Positions 51,717 through 62,387 of a DNA stretch of 64,000 bases are shown here, one piece after another. The notes below the pieces were generated by a model that saw only the letters and a program-made list of their open reading frames with translations, searched no databases and had not been told where the DNA came from. The stretch covers positions 6,462,983-6,526,982 of the forward strand of contig NC_134541.1 in the NCBI RefSeq assembly GCF_050624435.1, in the 5' to 3' direction. The translations under genes were made by a program, and so were the position numbers. Source of the stretch: Tenrec ecaudatus (Eukaryota > Chordata > Mammalia > Afrosoricida > Tenrecidae). Numbering within the stretch: the stretch's first letter is position 1; each line of letters starts with the position of its first letter.

Positions 51717-53322
51717 GTCTGTGGTAGTTACATACTCTGTTGTCAATTGAGATTATTAAGAATGAAGGGGTGAAGGTTAGCCTGTCAATCAGATCTTGGC
51801 TTGATGACCTCATTTGGAGGCACTAAGGAGATAAATAGCACACCGGAGGCAGGACACACACTCACTCCCTGGGGGACTTTGCAGCTGACAAGACACATGG
51901 AACTATGCTAGTGCCCTGAGCTGGAGGAGCCATGTGGAGACCCTTGTCAGCGCTGAGATGCTTACAAAGCCACTGGATCCACAAGACCGCCCACCCAGTG
52001 GCCTATGATCTTCCTGTATTCAACATCATTGCATGTGTTTCGTGAGTCTGAAGAGGACTTTATAGATTGGTATCAGGCATATGGGCTAATATCAGACTTA
52101 TGAACTTGATCTGGACTGGGCTGGGATGTTTTCTTAATGAACAGTTACTCTTTATATCAAGTTATTAGTTTTTAATTGGGGGCTCTTATAGTTCTAATCA
52201 CAATCCATACATATATCCATTGCGTCAAGAACATCTGTCCATATGTTGCCATCTTTTTCAAAACATTTTCTTTCTACTTGAGCCCTTGGTATCAGCTCCT
52301 CATTTTTTTTACCCTCCCTCCCTTATGAACCCTTGCTAATTTAGATTTTTTTTTTCATGCCTTACACCGACTGCTGTCTCCCTTCATCCACTTTTTCTGT
52401 TGTCTGTCCCCCTGGGGTGGGGGGCATATGTTAATCATTGTGATCGGTTCCCCCTCCCCTCCCCTTTCCTTACCCTGCTAGTATCACTACTTCCATTCTT
52501 GGTTCTTAGGGGTTTATCTGTCCTGGATTCCCTGTGTTTCCAGCTCTTCTCTGTACCAGTGTACATGTTCTGGTCTAGCCATATTTGTAAGGTAGAATTG
52601 GGGTCATGATAATGGGGGTGGGGTGGGGAAGAAGCCTTAAAGAACTAAAGGAAAATTGTGTGTTTCGTCAGTGCTATGCTGCACCCCAACTGGCTTGTCT
52701 CTTCCTTGTGGCCCTTCTGACACAGGATGTCCAATTGACTACTGATGGGCTTTGGGTCTCCACTCTGTGTTCCCCCTCATTCACATCGATATGATTTTGT
52801 TTTGTTTTGGGTCTTTGATGCCTGATCCCATCAACACCTCATGATTACACAGGCTGGTGTGTTTCTTCCATGTGGGCTTTGTTGTTTCTCAACTAGATGG
52901 CTGCTTGTTTATCTTCTAGCCTTTAAGACCCCAGATGCTATATCTTTTGATAACCGGGCACCATCAGCTTTCTTCACCACATTTGCTTATGCACCCATTT
53001 TGTCTTCAACTATCCTATCAGGAAGGTGAGCATCACAGAAAGCCTGATTGTTAGAACAAAGTGTTCTTGTGTTGAGGGAGTACTTGAGTAGAGGTCCAAT
53101 GTCTGTCTGCTACCTTAATACTTAACATATAAATATATGTTCATAGATCTGTCCCCCTATCATGATAAATAAGTGTATTTACATATACACATGCCTGTAT
53201 TTAGACCTCTATAAATGTCCTTTGCCTCCCAGTTGTTTCCTCTATTTCCTTTTATTCCACTCTTTCTTATACACACGAAGGTCACTGAATTTCTCTAGCC
53301 AACCCAGATGAACACAGAGTAG
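51717..53322 (+). repeat. LTR-like repeat family, copy 6, split by L1-type sequence
   Basis: The left part, 51717-52163, starts TGTGGTAGTTACATAC and runs to 'ggatgttttcttaatgaaca'. The right end resumes at about 53258 with 'cactctttcttatacacacg' and 'ctctagccaacccagatgaa' to 'cacaga'. Copy 2 (15.5 kb) shows the uninterrupted order across the junction. Confidence 0.85.
52164..53255 (-). mobile_element. L1-type 3' UTR, antisense, 1.1 kb, inserted in the LTR-like repeat
   Basis: The left edge 'tttttaattgggggctctta' with 'ctaatcacaatccatacata' is the reverse of the L1 tail at 2.5 kb. It continues through 'tttctttctacttgagccct', 'ctttaagaccccagatgcta' and 'tcttcaccacatttgcttat'. Flanks 'actctttatat' and 'actctttcttat' may be a decayed target duplication. 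It links the fragments at 19.0, 36.3, 38.1 and 59 kb into one element. Confidence 0.78.
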
Positions 53323-53459
53323 AAAAATCCCAGAGATATCAGCCCTGAGGTACAGAACCTAGCGGTCTCCAGATTTCTTGTGATGTGAGGACAACGTTGA
53401 CCCTTTTTGTTTCCACCTCTATAACTTGCCGCCCAAAGCACTCCTAACTGAGGCAGCTC

Positions 53460-53505
53460 TCTTTTTTTTTTATTTATTTATTTTATTATTTTTTTTTTTT
53501 TTGAG
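53460..53505. repeat. T-rich tract with duplicated flank
   Basis: Two T-runs with (ttta)n between copies of 'gaggcagctctctt' (53449 and about 53503). The repeat of the flank either side of a T-rich insert looks like a target duplication around a bare antisense poly(A) tail. Confidence 0.7.
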
Positions 53506-53632
53506 GCAGCTCTCTTAAGACAAGTAAGAGAGTTAGTCAGTCAGGCAGAGAGTAGGGGAGAGTGTTCTGAGGAAAGGAAAGAGCAAGTGAGAAGGCCCCT
53601 GGAGGAACTGAGGGCAGGTCAGTCAGCAAGTG

Positions 53633-54276
53633 GCTGGAGCTCGGTATGTGGTCAGTATGTGGAAGGTTAGTATGTAGCTGGAGCTCGGTGTGTGGTCAGT
53701 ATATGGAAGGTCAGTGTGTGGCTGGAGCTCGGTGTGTGGTCAGTATATGGAAGGTTAGGGTGTGGCTGGAGCTCGGTGTGTGGTCAGTATGTGGAAGGTT
53801 AGGGTGTGGCTGGAGCTCGGTGTGTGGTCAGTATATGGAAGGTTAGGGTGTGGCTGGAGCTCGGTGTGTGGTCAGCATGTGGCTGATCTCAGTATGTGGT
53901 CAGTATGTGGCTGGCTGGAGCTCGGTATGTAGTCAGTATGTGGCTGGCTGGAGCTCGGTATGTGATCAGTATGTGGCTGGAGTTCAGTATGTGGTCAGTA
54001 TGTGGAAGGTCAGTATGTGGCTGGAGCTCTGTATGTGGTCAGTGTGTGGCTGGAGCTCGGTATGTGGTCAGTATGTGGCTGGAGCTCAGTATGTGGTCAG
54101 TATGTGGCTGGAGCTCGGTATGTGGTCAGTGTGTGGCTGGAGCTCGGTATGTGGTCAGCATGTGGCTGGAGCTCGGTATGTGGTCAGTATGTGGAAGGTC
54201 AGTATGTGGCTGGAGCTCGGTATGTGGTCAGTATGTGGCTGGAGCTCGGTATGTGGTCAGTATGTGGCTGGAGCTT
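53633..54276. repeat. 29/44-bp minisatellite
   Basis: Core unit GCTGGAGCTCGG plus TATGTGGTCAGTATGTG (29 bp). The first part alternates with a 15-bp 'gaaggtcagtatgtg' add-on, giving 44-bp units (starts at 53633 and 53677). The later part is mostly plain 29-bp units. It lacks stop codons in all three forward phases, so overlapping 156-, 147- and 96-codon frames appear. They encode the same periodic peptide in different registers and are not genes. Confidence 0.96.
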
Positions 54277-54586
54277 CAAGAAGGAGACATGAAAGGACCT
54301 GGAAGTGGGGAAATCAATAGATCTTGCAGAATCCAGTAAGTGGGACGTCACCCAGGGGGGACTGTGGAGGTCCAGAGAGTTTTAGACCAACAAGTGACAG
54401 GAGCTGACAGCTGCTTTTTAGAAATAAGTCCCCCTCCAATGTGTTCTGGAGCCCCTACTGAGGATGGAAAGGAAAGGAGAGTGGGACCATGGGAAGAGGA
54501 TTGTAAAGTGTGAGGCTGGTGGCTAGGATCCCACCTCTCGTTGGTGTGAACAAGGCAGGACATGTAGAGAAGTGGTGTTTTCCAGC

Positions 54587-54803
54587 CAGCGGTTCTCAAC
54601 CGTGATGATTTCCCCACTGGGGCCCTAGTGCAATGTCTTGGAACCTTCTTAGTTGTCACCATTGGCTATAGGGGTGGACTGCATGGGCATCTCTTGGGCA
54701 GACTACGGATGCTGCTGCCATCCTGTAAATAAACAAGACAGACTCCCACCACAAAGATGTGACCAACCCAAAACATCAGATGCGTCCAGGTTGAAAAACT
54801 CCC
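54587..54803 (+). mobile_element. MER20 hAT-type DNA element
   Basis: Starts CAGCGGTTCTCAACCG. The body has 'cactggggccctagtgcaat', 'gtcttggaaccttcttagtt', 'gtcaccattggctatagggg' and 'ggatgctgctgccatcctgt'. Right end 'ccaggttgaaaaactcc'. This is the MER20 order, an ancient eutherian element sometimes co-opted as an enhancer. Confidence 0.88.
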
Positions 54804-55370
54804 TTTCGATATGTTTATCTTGAAGAAGAAAACGGGGCATTTCTTAGCAAGGCAGAAAAGACATAAGGAAGGGTAGGGCCAGTGAGGGAATGGTGGTTCT
54901 AGTCCCAGTAAGAACCAACGGGGGGCTGAGAGGAGCTACAGATTGAGGTCTGTACGACAGGCTCGCCCCTCTGGAGACTGAGGATCGACGGGCCCACTAG
55001 AAGCCGTTCACGAGTGCATTTGCTGAGGATAAAACTTGTCTGGGCCCAGAGAGGTCACATTCAGCACACCCCCCAGGCCCTGTCCTCACAGCAGGGGGCC
55101 CTGACCTCCATATTTGTAGCTGAGGACCCCACCCCAGACCAAAGTTCATCAGAGAAAGAGTGGACAATGGACAAGCCAGTCACAGCTCTTTGGCAAGGAT
55201 TGGGGTTTCTCCTTCTGGAAATGGCATCTTGACTTAGCTCTGGGGGACCTCTCATCCACTAAGGCTGACGGTTAAGGTGTTCTGCCTTCACCTTGCCAAG
55301 GCAAGGGGCACGTGGCCTGAGCTCAGCCAATCAGACTCTCTCCTGGGTGTTTGCATTTTGAGCCAACCTG
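54804..55370. other. Unique stretch
   Basis: Nothing recognised. Confidence 0.35.
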
Positions 55371-55373
55371 AAA

Positions 55374-55740
55374 TAAGGTTGTCAGTGTTGATTCGCAGCG
55401 ACCCTCTGGACAGCAGAATGAAGCACCACCCAGCCCTGTGCCATCCTCACCATGCTCTTACGTCGGAGTCCGTTCTCGCAGCCGCTGTCTCCGTCCATCT
55501 CGTTGAGGTCTTCCTCGTCTTGGCTTTTCCTCCACTTTACCAAGCAGGACGACCTTCTCCAGAGACTGGTCTCTCCTGACAACATGTCCAAAGTCCGTGA
55601 GACAAAGTCTCACCCTCCTGGCCTCTAAGGAGCACTCCAGCTGCACTTCTTCCAGAACGGACCCGTTGGTTCTTTCAGCAGTCCCAGGTACTTTCAATAT
55701 TCGTCGCCAGCACGGTAAATCAAATACGCCGATTCTTCTC
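55374..55740 (-). mobile_element. RTE-clade LINE C-terminal and 3' region, antisense
   Basis: The minus-strand frame 55697-55458 reads MKVPGTAERTNGSVLEEVQL, RVRLCLTDFGHVVRRDQSLE and KVEEKPRRGRPQRDGR, closely following the conserved RTE/BovB C-terminus (VPWTARRTN, YFGHLMRR, GKIEG.RRRGRQR). Its 3' end is at the plus-strand left side. It is the best protein evidence for all the similar 3' ends. Confidence 0.87.
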
Positions 55741-56515
55741 CAGTCTTCCTTGTCCGTGCCCGACTTCTATATGCATGTCAGTGCTATCCATGAGGCTGTC
55801 AGTGGCCAAGTCCTCAGAAGTAGACAGCCTCTTTCTTCTTCGTTGTCTGTTAGTCTGGAAGCTCCCCTGAAACCTGTTGACTCTGGGTCACCCAGCTGGT
55901 GTGTGAAATACCAGAGACGGAGCTTCCAGCATCACGGCAACACACAGGCGACCACAGAAGAACAAACTGACAAACAAGTGGTGAGAAATAAAGGTGACAA
56001 AAGCTTACTCATCTGTCCCGGGACAGGTACCCTGAGGGAACCCTCGTCAGTTTCTGCTCCCTAAAATTCTGGATTCCCTAGAAATGGCCCTTTCTGAGTG
56101 CCTGTTTGTAACTGGAGTTGGAACCGATGTGCTCTCCCAAGTCCTAACAGACGCTCTGCTAGGAAGCTGGCTGGGGTAGGGTCGTGCTGCTTACAAGCAA
56201 AGACTGCTGGCTGGGCAGATGACCCACGGCCTCACAATGCCGCGTTGTTTGTCCTTTGATTCCGGCCCCGAGGAGTGGCATGAGCCCCTCAGGTTCACTA
56301 CCTGAGATGCTCGTCAGCTTTTAGTTACCTATTACCTGCCTAGCCCTGAGGGCGCAGGGCTTATTGGCTGAGGGTACAGCTGAGGATTACCAAGAGCGAC
56401 CCCATTGTGCTGCCTGCATCTTGTAGGACATGGCAGGTAGATTCAGTTGAACTAGCCAGGGCTTCAGAGGAAGCTTGAAGGATGAGCTGTACCCAGATAC
56501 ATGGCTGGTAGGTCC
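55741..56515. other. Unique stretch
   Basis: Nothing recognised. Confidence 0.35.
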
Positions 56516-56518
56516 ATG

Positions 56519-56680
56519 AGAGAGTGGATGGATGAAGGGGTAGGTGGGTAGGTAGATGGATGGTTGGATGGATGGATGGATTAATAGATGGATTGGTGGA
56601 TGGATAGGTGGGTACATGGATGAATGGATGGATGGATGGAAAGAAAGATTAGATTTGATTTGATTAGATTAGATTAGACG
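56519..56680. repeat. (ATGG)n then (AGATT)n microsatellites
   Basis: Degenerate GATG-type units (56519-56640) are followed by five-base AGATT/TGATT units (56645-56680). Same motif class as the 22.7-kb array, without its higher-order unit. Confidence 0.9.
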
Positions 56681-56959
56681 TTCCAAGGTCACTCTGTGGA
56701 GGCCCAGGAGAAGTACAGGCAGAGAAGCGAGAGCAGGCATGACATGCTCATGCCACACACAGAAATAAAAGTGAGGCGGCCACCTTGCTGTTCGGCAATG
56801 TTCAGAACGGAGAGCCTTGAAAATAAACCTTCTGCGAACTGAGCCAGCCACTGTGCACACCTCATTAAGCACGTGCCAGCCTCCCTGGTCCACTCAGAGG
56901 GAAGATCTAGGCCAGTGAACCGAGAACCCAGAGAGGAGAGGGGGAGGGAAAGGGCCATT

Positions 56960-57130
56960 TAAAAAAAAAAAAAAGCGAGGTTCAGAGAGAAAAAGTAATC
57001 ACCCTGTAATTGACTGTTTACTAATGGAATCTATTAATTTACAGCCACAAAAGAATCAGCTAATTTGTGGTTAATGGTGTTTAAAAGATAAACAACATAG
57101 ATTAAATTTATCGAGCCCCATCCTTGCTCC
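56960..57130. promoter_or_regulatory. Candidate conserved non-coding element, AT-rich
   Basis: After an A(14) run: 'aaagtaatcaccctgtaatt', 'gactgtttactaatggaatc', 'tattaatttacagccacaaa' and 'taatttgtggttaatggtgt'. Packed ATTA/TAAT, forkhead-like TGTTTAC and RUNX-like TGTGGTTA words sit in an otherwise GC-rich area. Confidence 0.42.
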
Positions 57131-57880
57131 TTGGGATCTGCCTGTGCAGAGGCTCTCGGCTTGGAGAAAGCTGCCTGGGCGGGTGAGGAGGTCCAGGTCC
57201 AGCCCCAGGCGGGAGGGGGTGGCCGTGGGGGACAGGCAGGCAGCAGTGATGGCTGAAAGGGAGACCGAAGAGGGGTCAAAGCGCCAGGGTACCAAATACA
57301 GCCCCTGGGTTTTTATTTTTGACGTAAAGCCGTTCCCTCTCCTGGCTCTGCTGTCCTCCCACAGGGCCCCCCTCACAGCAGACCCTCGGCCAGCCACCTC
57401 CATGCAGGCCTCTGGACCTTGGTCCTGCGGTACCTGCACCAAGACACTGCAAAATCCCTAGTGTCCGCCCCACTCAGCAGCTAAGCAAACCGAGAGTCAG
57501 AAAGGAGACCCTGTGACCCCAAGGTTTCTCAGATCTGCATAGTGGGTTTGAGAGGGGACTCTAGTCCAGCTGCTCCTGGAATGCAGGCTTCCTTCCAGCC
57601 TTCCCCGAATGTCGCCTGGTCCCCATCTGGCATGCTGGCCACTCCTGTGGCCCTCTTGTATTTGTGACCTTTTATTTATTTATTTTTCTCTCCAAGGATT
57701 TATTTTATTCTTGTTCTGGAGGAGGCGATACAAAGCAAAGCTCACTCCAACCCAATCACGTCCACATACGCAGGTCAGGGTGTGGGCACCATTCTTTAAC
57801 CTGTGCCAGCATTCTCCCCTCGCCCTCTGAGGTTTTCTTCCCCCTCTAAAACCAGCTCACACCTCCACCCCACCCCAAGC
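57131..57880. other. Unique stretch
   Basis: No gene recognised. (TTTA)n at 57670-57690. Confidence 0.3.
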
Positions 57881-58235
57881 TCTCCATCGAGCCTTTGAGG
57901 TTGCTGTTATCAATCCGAGGCCATGTCGTTTAAAAAGAGCACAGGCAGGCATTCTTTCCTAGTTGAACAAACCTACTGTTTGGTTGAGAGAAGACTTCAG
58001 AAGATTTGGGTTTGAGTTTTAAGATCTCCAGGCAGTCGTTTTAGCGGCTCCGCCAGCCTCTTTGGATCCAGAAAGTCTGGATTCCAAGTACTCATCATCT
58101 TTTAATAATGGACTCTCTTCACCTTTTTTTCTTTTCTGTTTTTCTTTATCATTAGTGGTCTCATCTGGGATGCTATTTATTTCTACCACAAATTAGAATC
58201 AATAGCCGACTGTGTAAACAAGCAAGAACCTCTGT
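57881..58235. promoter_or_regulatory. Repeat-free block, possible conserved element
   Basis: 'tgttatcaatccgaggccat', 'gtcgtttaaaaagagcacag', 'gatgctatttatttctacca' and 'caaattagaatcaatagccg' lie in AT-rich DNA without repeats. Confidence 0.32.
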
Positions 58236-58246
58236 CCCCTTATACC

Positions 58247-58343
58247 CATTGTCATGTGTCAAGTCCAACCCACAGCGAATGCCACAGCCCAGAGCAGAGC
58301 TGCCCCACAGGATTCCCAACGCTGTAAATCTTTATGCCCGGAC
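58247..58343 (-). repeat. AfroSINE 3' fragment, antisense
   Basis: 'cattgtcatgtgtcaagtcc' and 'agagctgccccacaggattc' to 'aatctttatgcccgg'. Confidence 0.75.
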
Positions 58344-58735
58344 AGTGCTGGAGGAAGAAGGGAGAGGACTGGATGCCTTTGAATTATGGTACTGGCAAAG
58401 AATATCGAAAGTACCGTGGAGTATTGCAAAAAGAACAAACACATCAGTCTTGGAAGAAGTACAACCAGAATGCCTCTTAGAGGCAAGGATGGTGCGACTT
58501 TATCTCATGTGTTGATGTACTGTTGCCAGGAGAAACCAGGCCCTGGAGCAGAGCATCCTGCTTGGTATGACAGAGGGCCAGGGGAAATAGAAGACATTCA
58601 AGGTGATGGATTGACACCATGGTCCCATCGAACAACAATCGTGAGGATGGCACAAGACCAGTCAGTGTGTTGTCCTTTTGTCATCGAGTGGCTATGAGTC
58701 ACAACCGATCTAAGGACAAATCTTATTTTTAAATT
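58344..58735 (+). mobile_element. RTE-clade LINE C-terminal and 3' end, sense
   Basis: The frame gives GLDAFELWYWQRISKVPWSI, AKRTNTSVLEEVQPECLLEA, matching the RTE/BovB C-terminus. The 3' end 'cgtgaggatggcacaagacc' to 'gtggctatgagtcacaaccg' resembles AfroSINE tails. Confidence 0.88.
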
Positions 58736-59600
58736 TTTATGTTTAACAGTTTCCCCGACATTCCCATATCATCCTCAATCACATGCATCAGCGCGTGTCA
58801 ACCATCACCCCTGTAGACTCCAGGGCACGTCTTCTTCCTTGTACTCAGTCTGGTTACTCCCGTTTCCTGCCAGCCTCCCCTGCCGCGTCCCTTGGGAACT
58901 ATGGATCCAGTTGCTGCCTCTACAGGTTTCCCTAACCTGGATGTCACACAAAGAAAAACATTCAAAATCAATATAAAAGACAAACAAATGACTCGACCAC
59001 CACAACAGAATGATACAGAGTAAAACCTCAATCGAAAACAAAACAACACATTCAAAAGTAGAGCCATCCTATATTGGCTCAAGAGGGTGACCCATGGCAA
59101 AATGTCACATTTGACCCTAACCCCAGCTGCAGTAGCCCACCCTGCAATGGCCTCTGTCTGGTCACATGGCTTTCCCATCACTCTGAGCCGCAGTCAGAGG
59201 GGATTCCCCCAAGGCTTAATCCACACGAGGGACTCCGGGAATGGGATTTGGGCTCTGCCTGTCATCCACCGCCTTCTGCAAACCAGGTGTTCAGAATATG
59301 ACTTGAATGCCATTCCCTCCACCAGGTTTAGATTTTATTATTTACAGTTCTTGGATCGTACAGGTTGGTGAGTTTCTTCCCTGTTGACTTAGTCAATGCC
59401 TCAGGGAGATGGCTGCTTATTGGATGACTTTGACAACCCCGCATGCTGTTCTTACTGATAACGGGGCACCAGCTGCTTTCTTCACCAGCCTTTGCCATAG
59501 CACCCACCTCTTCAGCGATCACTTCATAAGGGTAGGTATGAAGCAGGGCATAAGAACGAATTGTTCTTAAGGCTAGACTGGGTGCTCAGAATCCATTCAT
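58736..59600 (-). mobile_element. L1-type sequence, antisense, diverged
   Basis: The 59190-59540 part matches 19.1-19.45 kb ('ggtgttcagaatatgacttg', 'ggtgagtttcttccctgttg', 'gggcaccagctgctttcttc'). The left part is reverse L1-like A/T-rich DNA ('atcaatataaaagacaaaca'). Confidence 0.6.
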
Positions 59601-59659
59601 ATTATCTATGGTTGATGTATGTTCCTGGTTTACTTTGACGACAGAACAACCAGTTTACA

Positions 59660-59730
59660 ACACATCTCTACGGAAGCTCACTGCCTCGTGGAGGAGCTAG
59701 TGGGGCCCAACCGCCGACCTTCCTGCACTG
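59660..59730 (-). repeat. Possible AfroSINE fragment, antisense
   Basis: 'ggagctagtggggcccaacc' and 'gccgaccttcctgcactg' resemble the reversed B-box region. Confidence 0.45.
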
Positions 59731-60260
59731 CCCCAAAGCACCTCTCTTTGGCTGCTGACACTCAGTCTTCTGCCCGGACAATCACCCTCTATGAGCCCAC
59801 AGGCTTCGGGAGTGGGCCAGTGCAGCACATGCCACCCCACTGGCCATTGTGAACAGTCCCAAAGTGGGTCCCTGACCCACCGTGGGTAGGAGAAGTCAGA
59901 CCCAGAACGCTGGATGAGAAAGGAGACACTCTCTTTCCTGCTGGCTTGACTCAGGGAGAAGTGGCCTGGGGCCACGGGAGCCAGCCTGGCCCACAGGGAG
60001 CCGGAGGATTAAAGCCACATGGGAGAGGCTGGGCCTGGGGACATGCTACACATCTGCATCAAAACAGGCCTCCAACAAGCGCTACTCAATAAACTTTTCT
60101 TCTCTTAAGTTTATTTATTGATTTTTAAGTGTCCTTTTGTGGTAAGTATATCTGGGACAAAACATTTGCCATTCCAACTTATAGTTCAGTGACACTTGCT
60201 GCGTTCATCAGTACTGTGTTTCCGTGGCCTTTTGGAATTGGGTTTGCTGATGAGGCAGAT
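59731..60260. other. Unique stretch
   Basis: Nothing recognised. A (TTTA)-type A/T patch lies at 60105-60125. Confidence 0.3.
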
Positions 60261-60264
60261 AGGG

Positions 60265-60448
60265 GTCCTGGGGGCATGGTGGGCTGTACAAAAGGCTGCT
60301 AACTGCAAGGTCAGCAGCTAAAAACCACCAGCAAATCCTTGAGAGAAAGATGAGGCTGTCTACTCCTGAAACCTCCAGGGGCAGTTCTACCCTGCCCTAT
60401 CGGGTGACCGGGAGTTGGCATCGACTCGATGGCAGTGAATGAGCATTC
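60265..60448 (+). repeat. AfroSINE copy, full length
   Basis: 'gggtcctgggggcatggtgg', 'ggtcagcagctaaaaaccac', 'ccaggggcagttctaccctg' and 'ggcatcgactcgatggcagt'. The tail is near consensus. Confidence 0.92.
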
Positions 60449-60769
60449 GCCTGGGAGGGAAGAAAGCAGAGGTGAAGCGGTGTTTGATCTTAGATGGCCC
60501 TGCTCTGACCACATTGTCCTGAACTGCCCGGGGGGCGGGGGGAAGGACTACCACCTCCCTCCACTCCCACCACTTTGGGCCCCAGGGCCACCCTGTCACC
60601 CCAACCAGAGATTCTAAAGTGACAGCCATATGGTGAGCTGCTGTCCCATTCGCCGTGGTAAGGCAGCAGCACTCAGCATGGTTGGCCCTGGGACCCTGGC
60701 ACAAAGGTCTCACCCAAAGGTACAGCAGAGTCTCCAGGAGCCACCTCTTCAGGGACAGAGGTCTGATGA

Positions 60770-60865
60770 CAGTTTGAACCCCCGGCGTCTCTGAGGGAGA
60801 AGAAGAAAGCTTTCCTATAGGGTGCCAAGTCAAAATTGACTCAATGGTAGTGAATTTGGACATTT
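60770..60865 (+). repeat. AfroSINE 3' fragment
   Basis: 'cctatagggtgccaagtcaa' and 'aattgactcaatggtagtga' are a short-tail remnant. Confidence 0.6.
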
Positions 60866-61545
60866 TTTCTTGGGGTTGGGAGTAGGGGGAGCTTGGTGCA
60901 AGGAAGAAGGCTTTATGATTGGCCTCCTTCACCTCTTCCTCTGCTTACACAATCTCATTGATCTTCTGGAAGTCCCTCTGGATGTCTAACCCAATCTTTC
61001 ATGCTGCAACTCAACTCTGAATCATTTCTTGGTAGAGCTGAAGGTGGGCCTTGGCCCAAAGGACTCGGGTCTGGGGTTCAGCAGCTGAAGCGCTAAGGTC
61101 CAGACAGCCTGGACCACGTGTAGGTGGAGCAGGTCTGTGGGACTATGGGAGAGAGGGCCTTCACGTCGACCATGTCTCCATGTCCTTCCCATGACCAGAG
61201 CCCCCTTCTTGCCCACACCTCTGAACAAAGGTCTGGAAGAGATGTGGGCACCCAGAATGGGAATAATATAATCACATTATTCATTGAATCATCCTTATTG
61301 TCCAAACATTGGCTGAGCCAAAATACAAGGGCCCTGAGTCATCCCAACAGACAGCCTTCCAGAGGGGGAGGCATTCCTGAACCCATTTTCCAGATGAGCG
61401 TCATGGGCTGCAAGGTTCCACAGGAAGCATCCCAGAGGAAGACAACAGTGCCCAAGCCACCTCCTTCCTACAGGAGAAGGCCTGGAGTGGGGGTGGGGGT
61501 GAGGGTGGGAGTGGGAGGGAGCAAGTTTACAGGAAGACACACTGC
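60866..61545. other. Unique stretch
   Basis: A (gggtg)n-like G-rich tract at 61485-61520. No gene recognised. Confidence 0.3.
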
Positions 61546-61547
61546 CT

Positions 61548-61605
61548 GGCATGAAGACTTCATTCATTCATCCACTCCTTCATTCATTCAGAAACAGGAA
61601 ATGCC
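61548..61605 (+). repeat. L2-type 3' motif
   Basis: 'cttcattcattcatccactc' and 'cttcattcattcagaaacag' resemble the 'ttcattcattcaacaaatat' L2 segment. Confidence 0.45.
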
Positions 61606-61944
61606 TGTATAGGTCATTTCCCTGGAGCCCCAAGCTTCCTGCCTTCCAGGGGACCCCCTCTCCCCTGTTCCACCTCTTGTTGGGAAAGAAAGCCAAAGAA
61701 ACACCCCTCCACTGGATGGGGAGGGTTAATGACTTAATTGCTGGAATATTTTCCTGCGTTTCTTGTTTGTCTTTTCCTTTTATTTGTGGTGCTTTTTGAT
61801 GTCCAGGAATTTCAAATGTTTATGTGGTTGAATCGCTTTGTCTTTTCCGTTGGGGCGTCTGGTCTCATATGTCTGGGAAGGCCTGCACGGGGGAGCGGAC
61901 TGAAGGCACAGACTGAAGCCTGAGGAGCTGGGCTGGAGGGCTGC
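61606..61944. other. Unique stretch
   Basis: T-rich 61735-61860. No gene recognised. Confidence 0.3.
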
Positions 61945-62132
61945 TGGAGCCGGGAGGTGGGGTGCAGCTGCTGAGATTCAAACCAGCCAGTGGGAGCGAG
62001 GGGAGAAAAGACGAGGCCGTCGACTCCTGGAGCAGTGACAGCCCAGGAAACCCTACGGGGCAGCCCCACTCTGTCACTCAGGGTCACTGTGAGTCAGAAT
62101 TGGCTCCGTGGCACAGAACAACGATGACAATG
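61945..62132 (+). repeat. AfroSINE copy
   Basis: 'gctgctgagattcaaaccag', 'aggaaaccctacggggcagc' and 'gtgagtcagaattggctccg'. The 5' head is degraded. Confidence 0.85.
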
Positions 62133-62174
62133 GAGGTCAGAGGTCATGGGCAGCTTGGGGGAGAGGTAGGGAGC

Positions 62175-62235
62175 CTGGATCATGCCATCGTTTTGCAAAT
62201 GAGGGAACTGAGGCTGCATAGGGGTGGGCCCTGCT
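62175..62235 (-). repeat. MIR-like fragment, antisense
   Basis: 'gttttgcaaatgagggaact' followed by 'gaggctgcataggggtgg'. Confidence 0.55.
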
Positions 62236-62387
62236 GGCAGCCCCATTCCTCTGCCAGGGTGCCTCCTGCTGCGTCATGAGCTGGTGACAAACTCCTGTTC
62301 AGAAAGGACCGAGGGCCCTCCACTCCCCTGTGCCTGCCAAGTGATGGTCCCTACCTTTCAGAGTGGAAAGGCCATCAGCCATCAAGT

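Noticed and set aside
53850-54339. Trp/Val/Ser-rich frames that might be a repeat protein
   Set aside because: All three phases are open and encode the same period, as expected for a stop-free 29-bp minisatellite.
54587-54803. A third full SPIN copy (terminus CAGCGGTTCTCAACC is identical)
   Set aside because: The body follows MER20, another hAT-type element. Only the terminal motif is shared.
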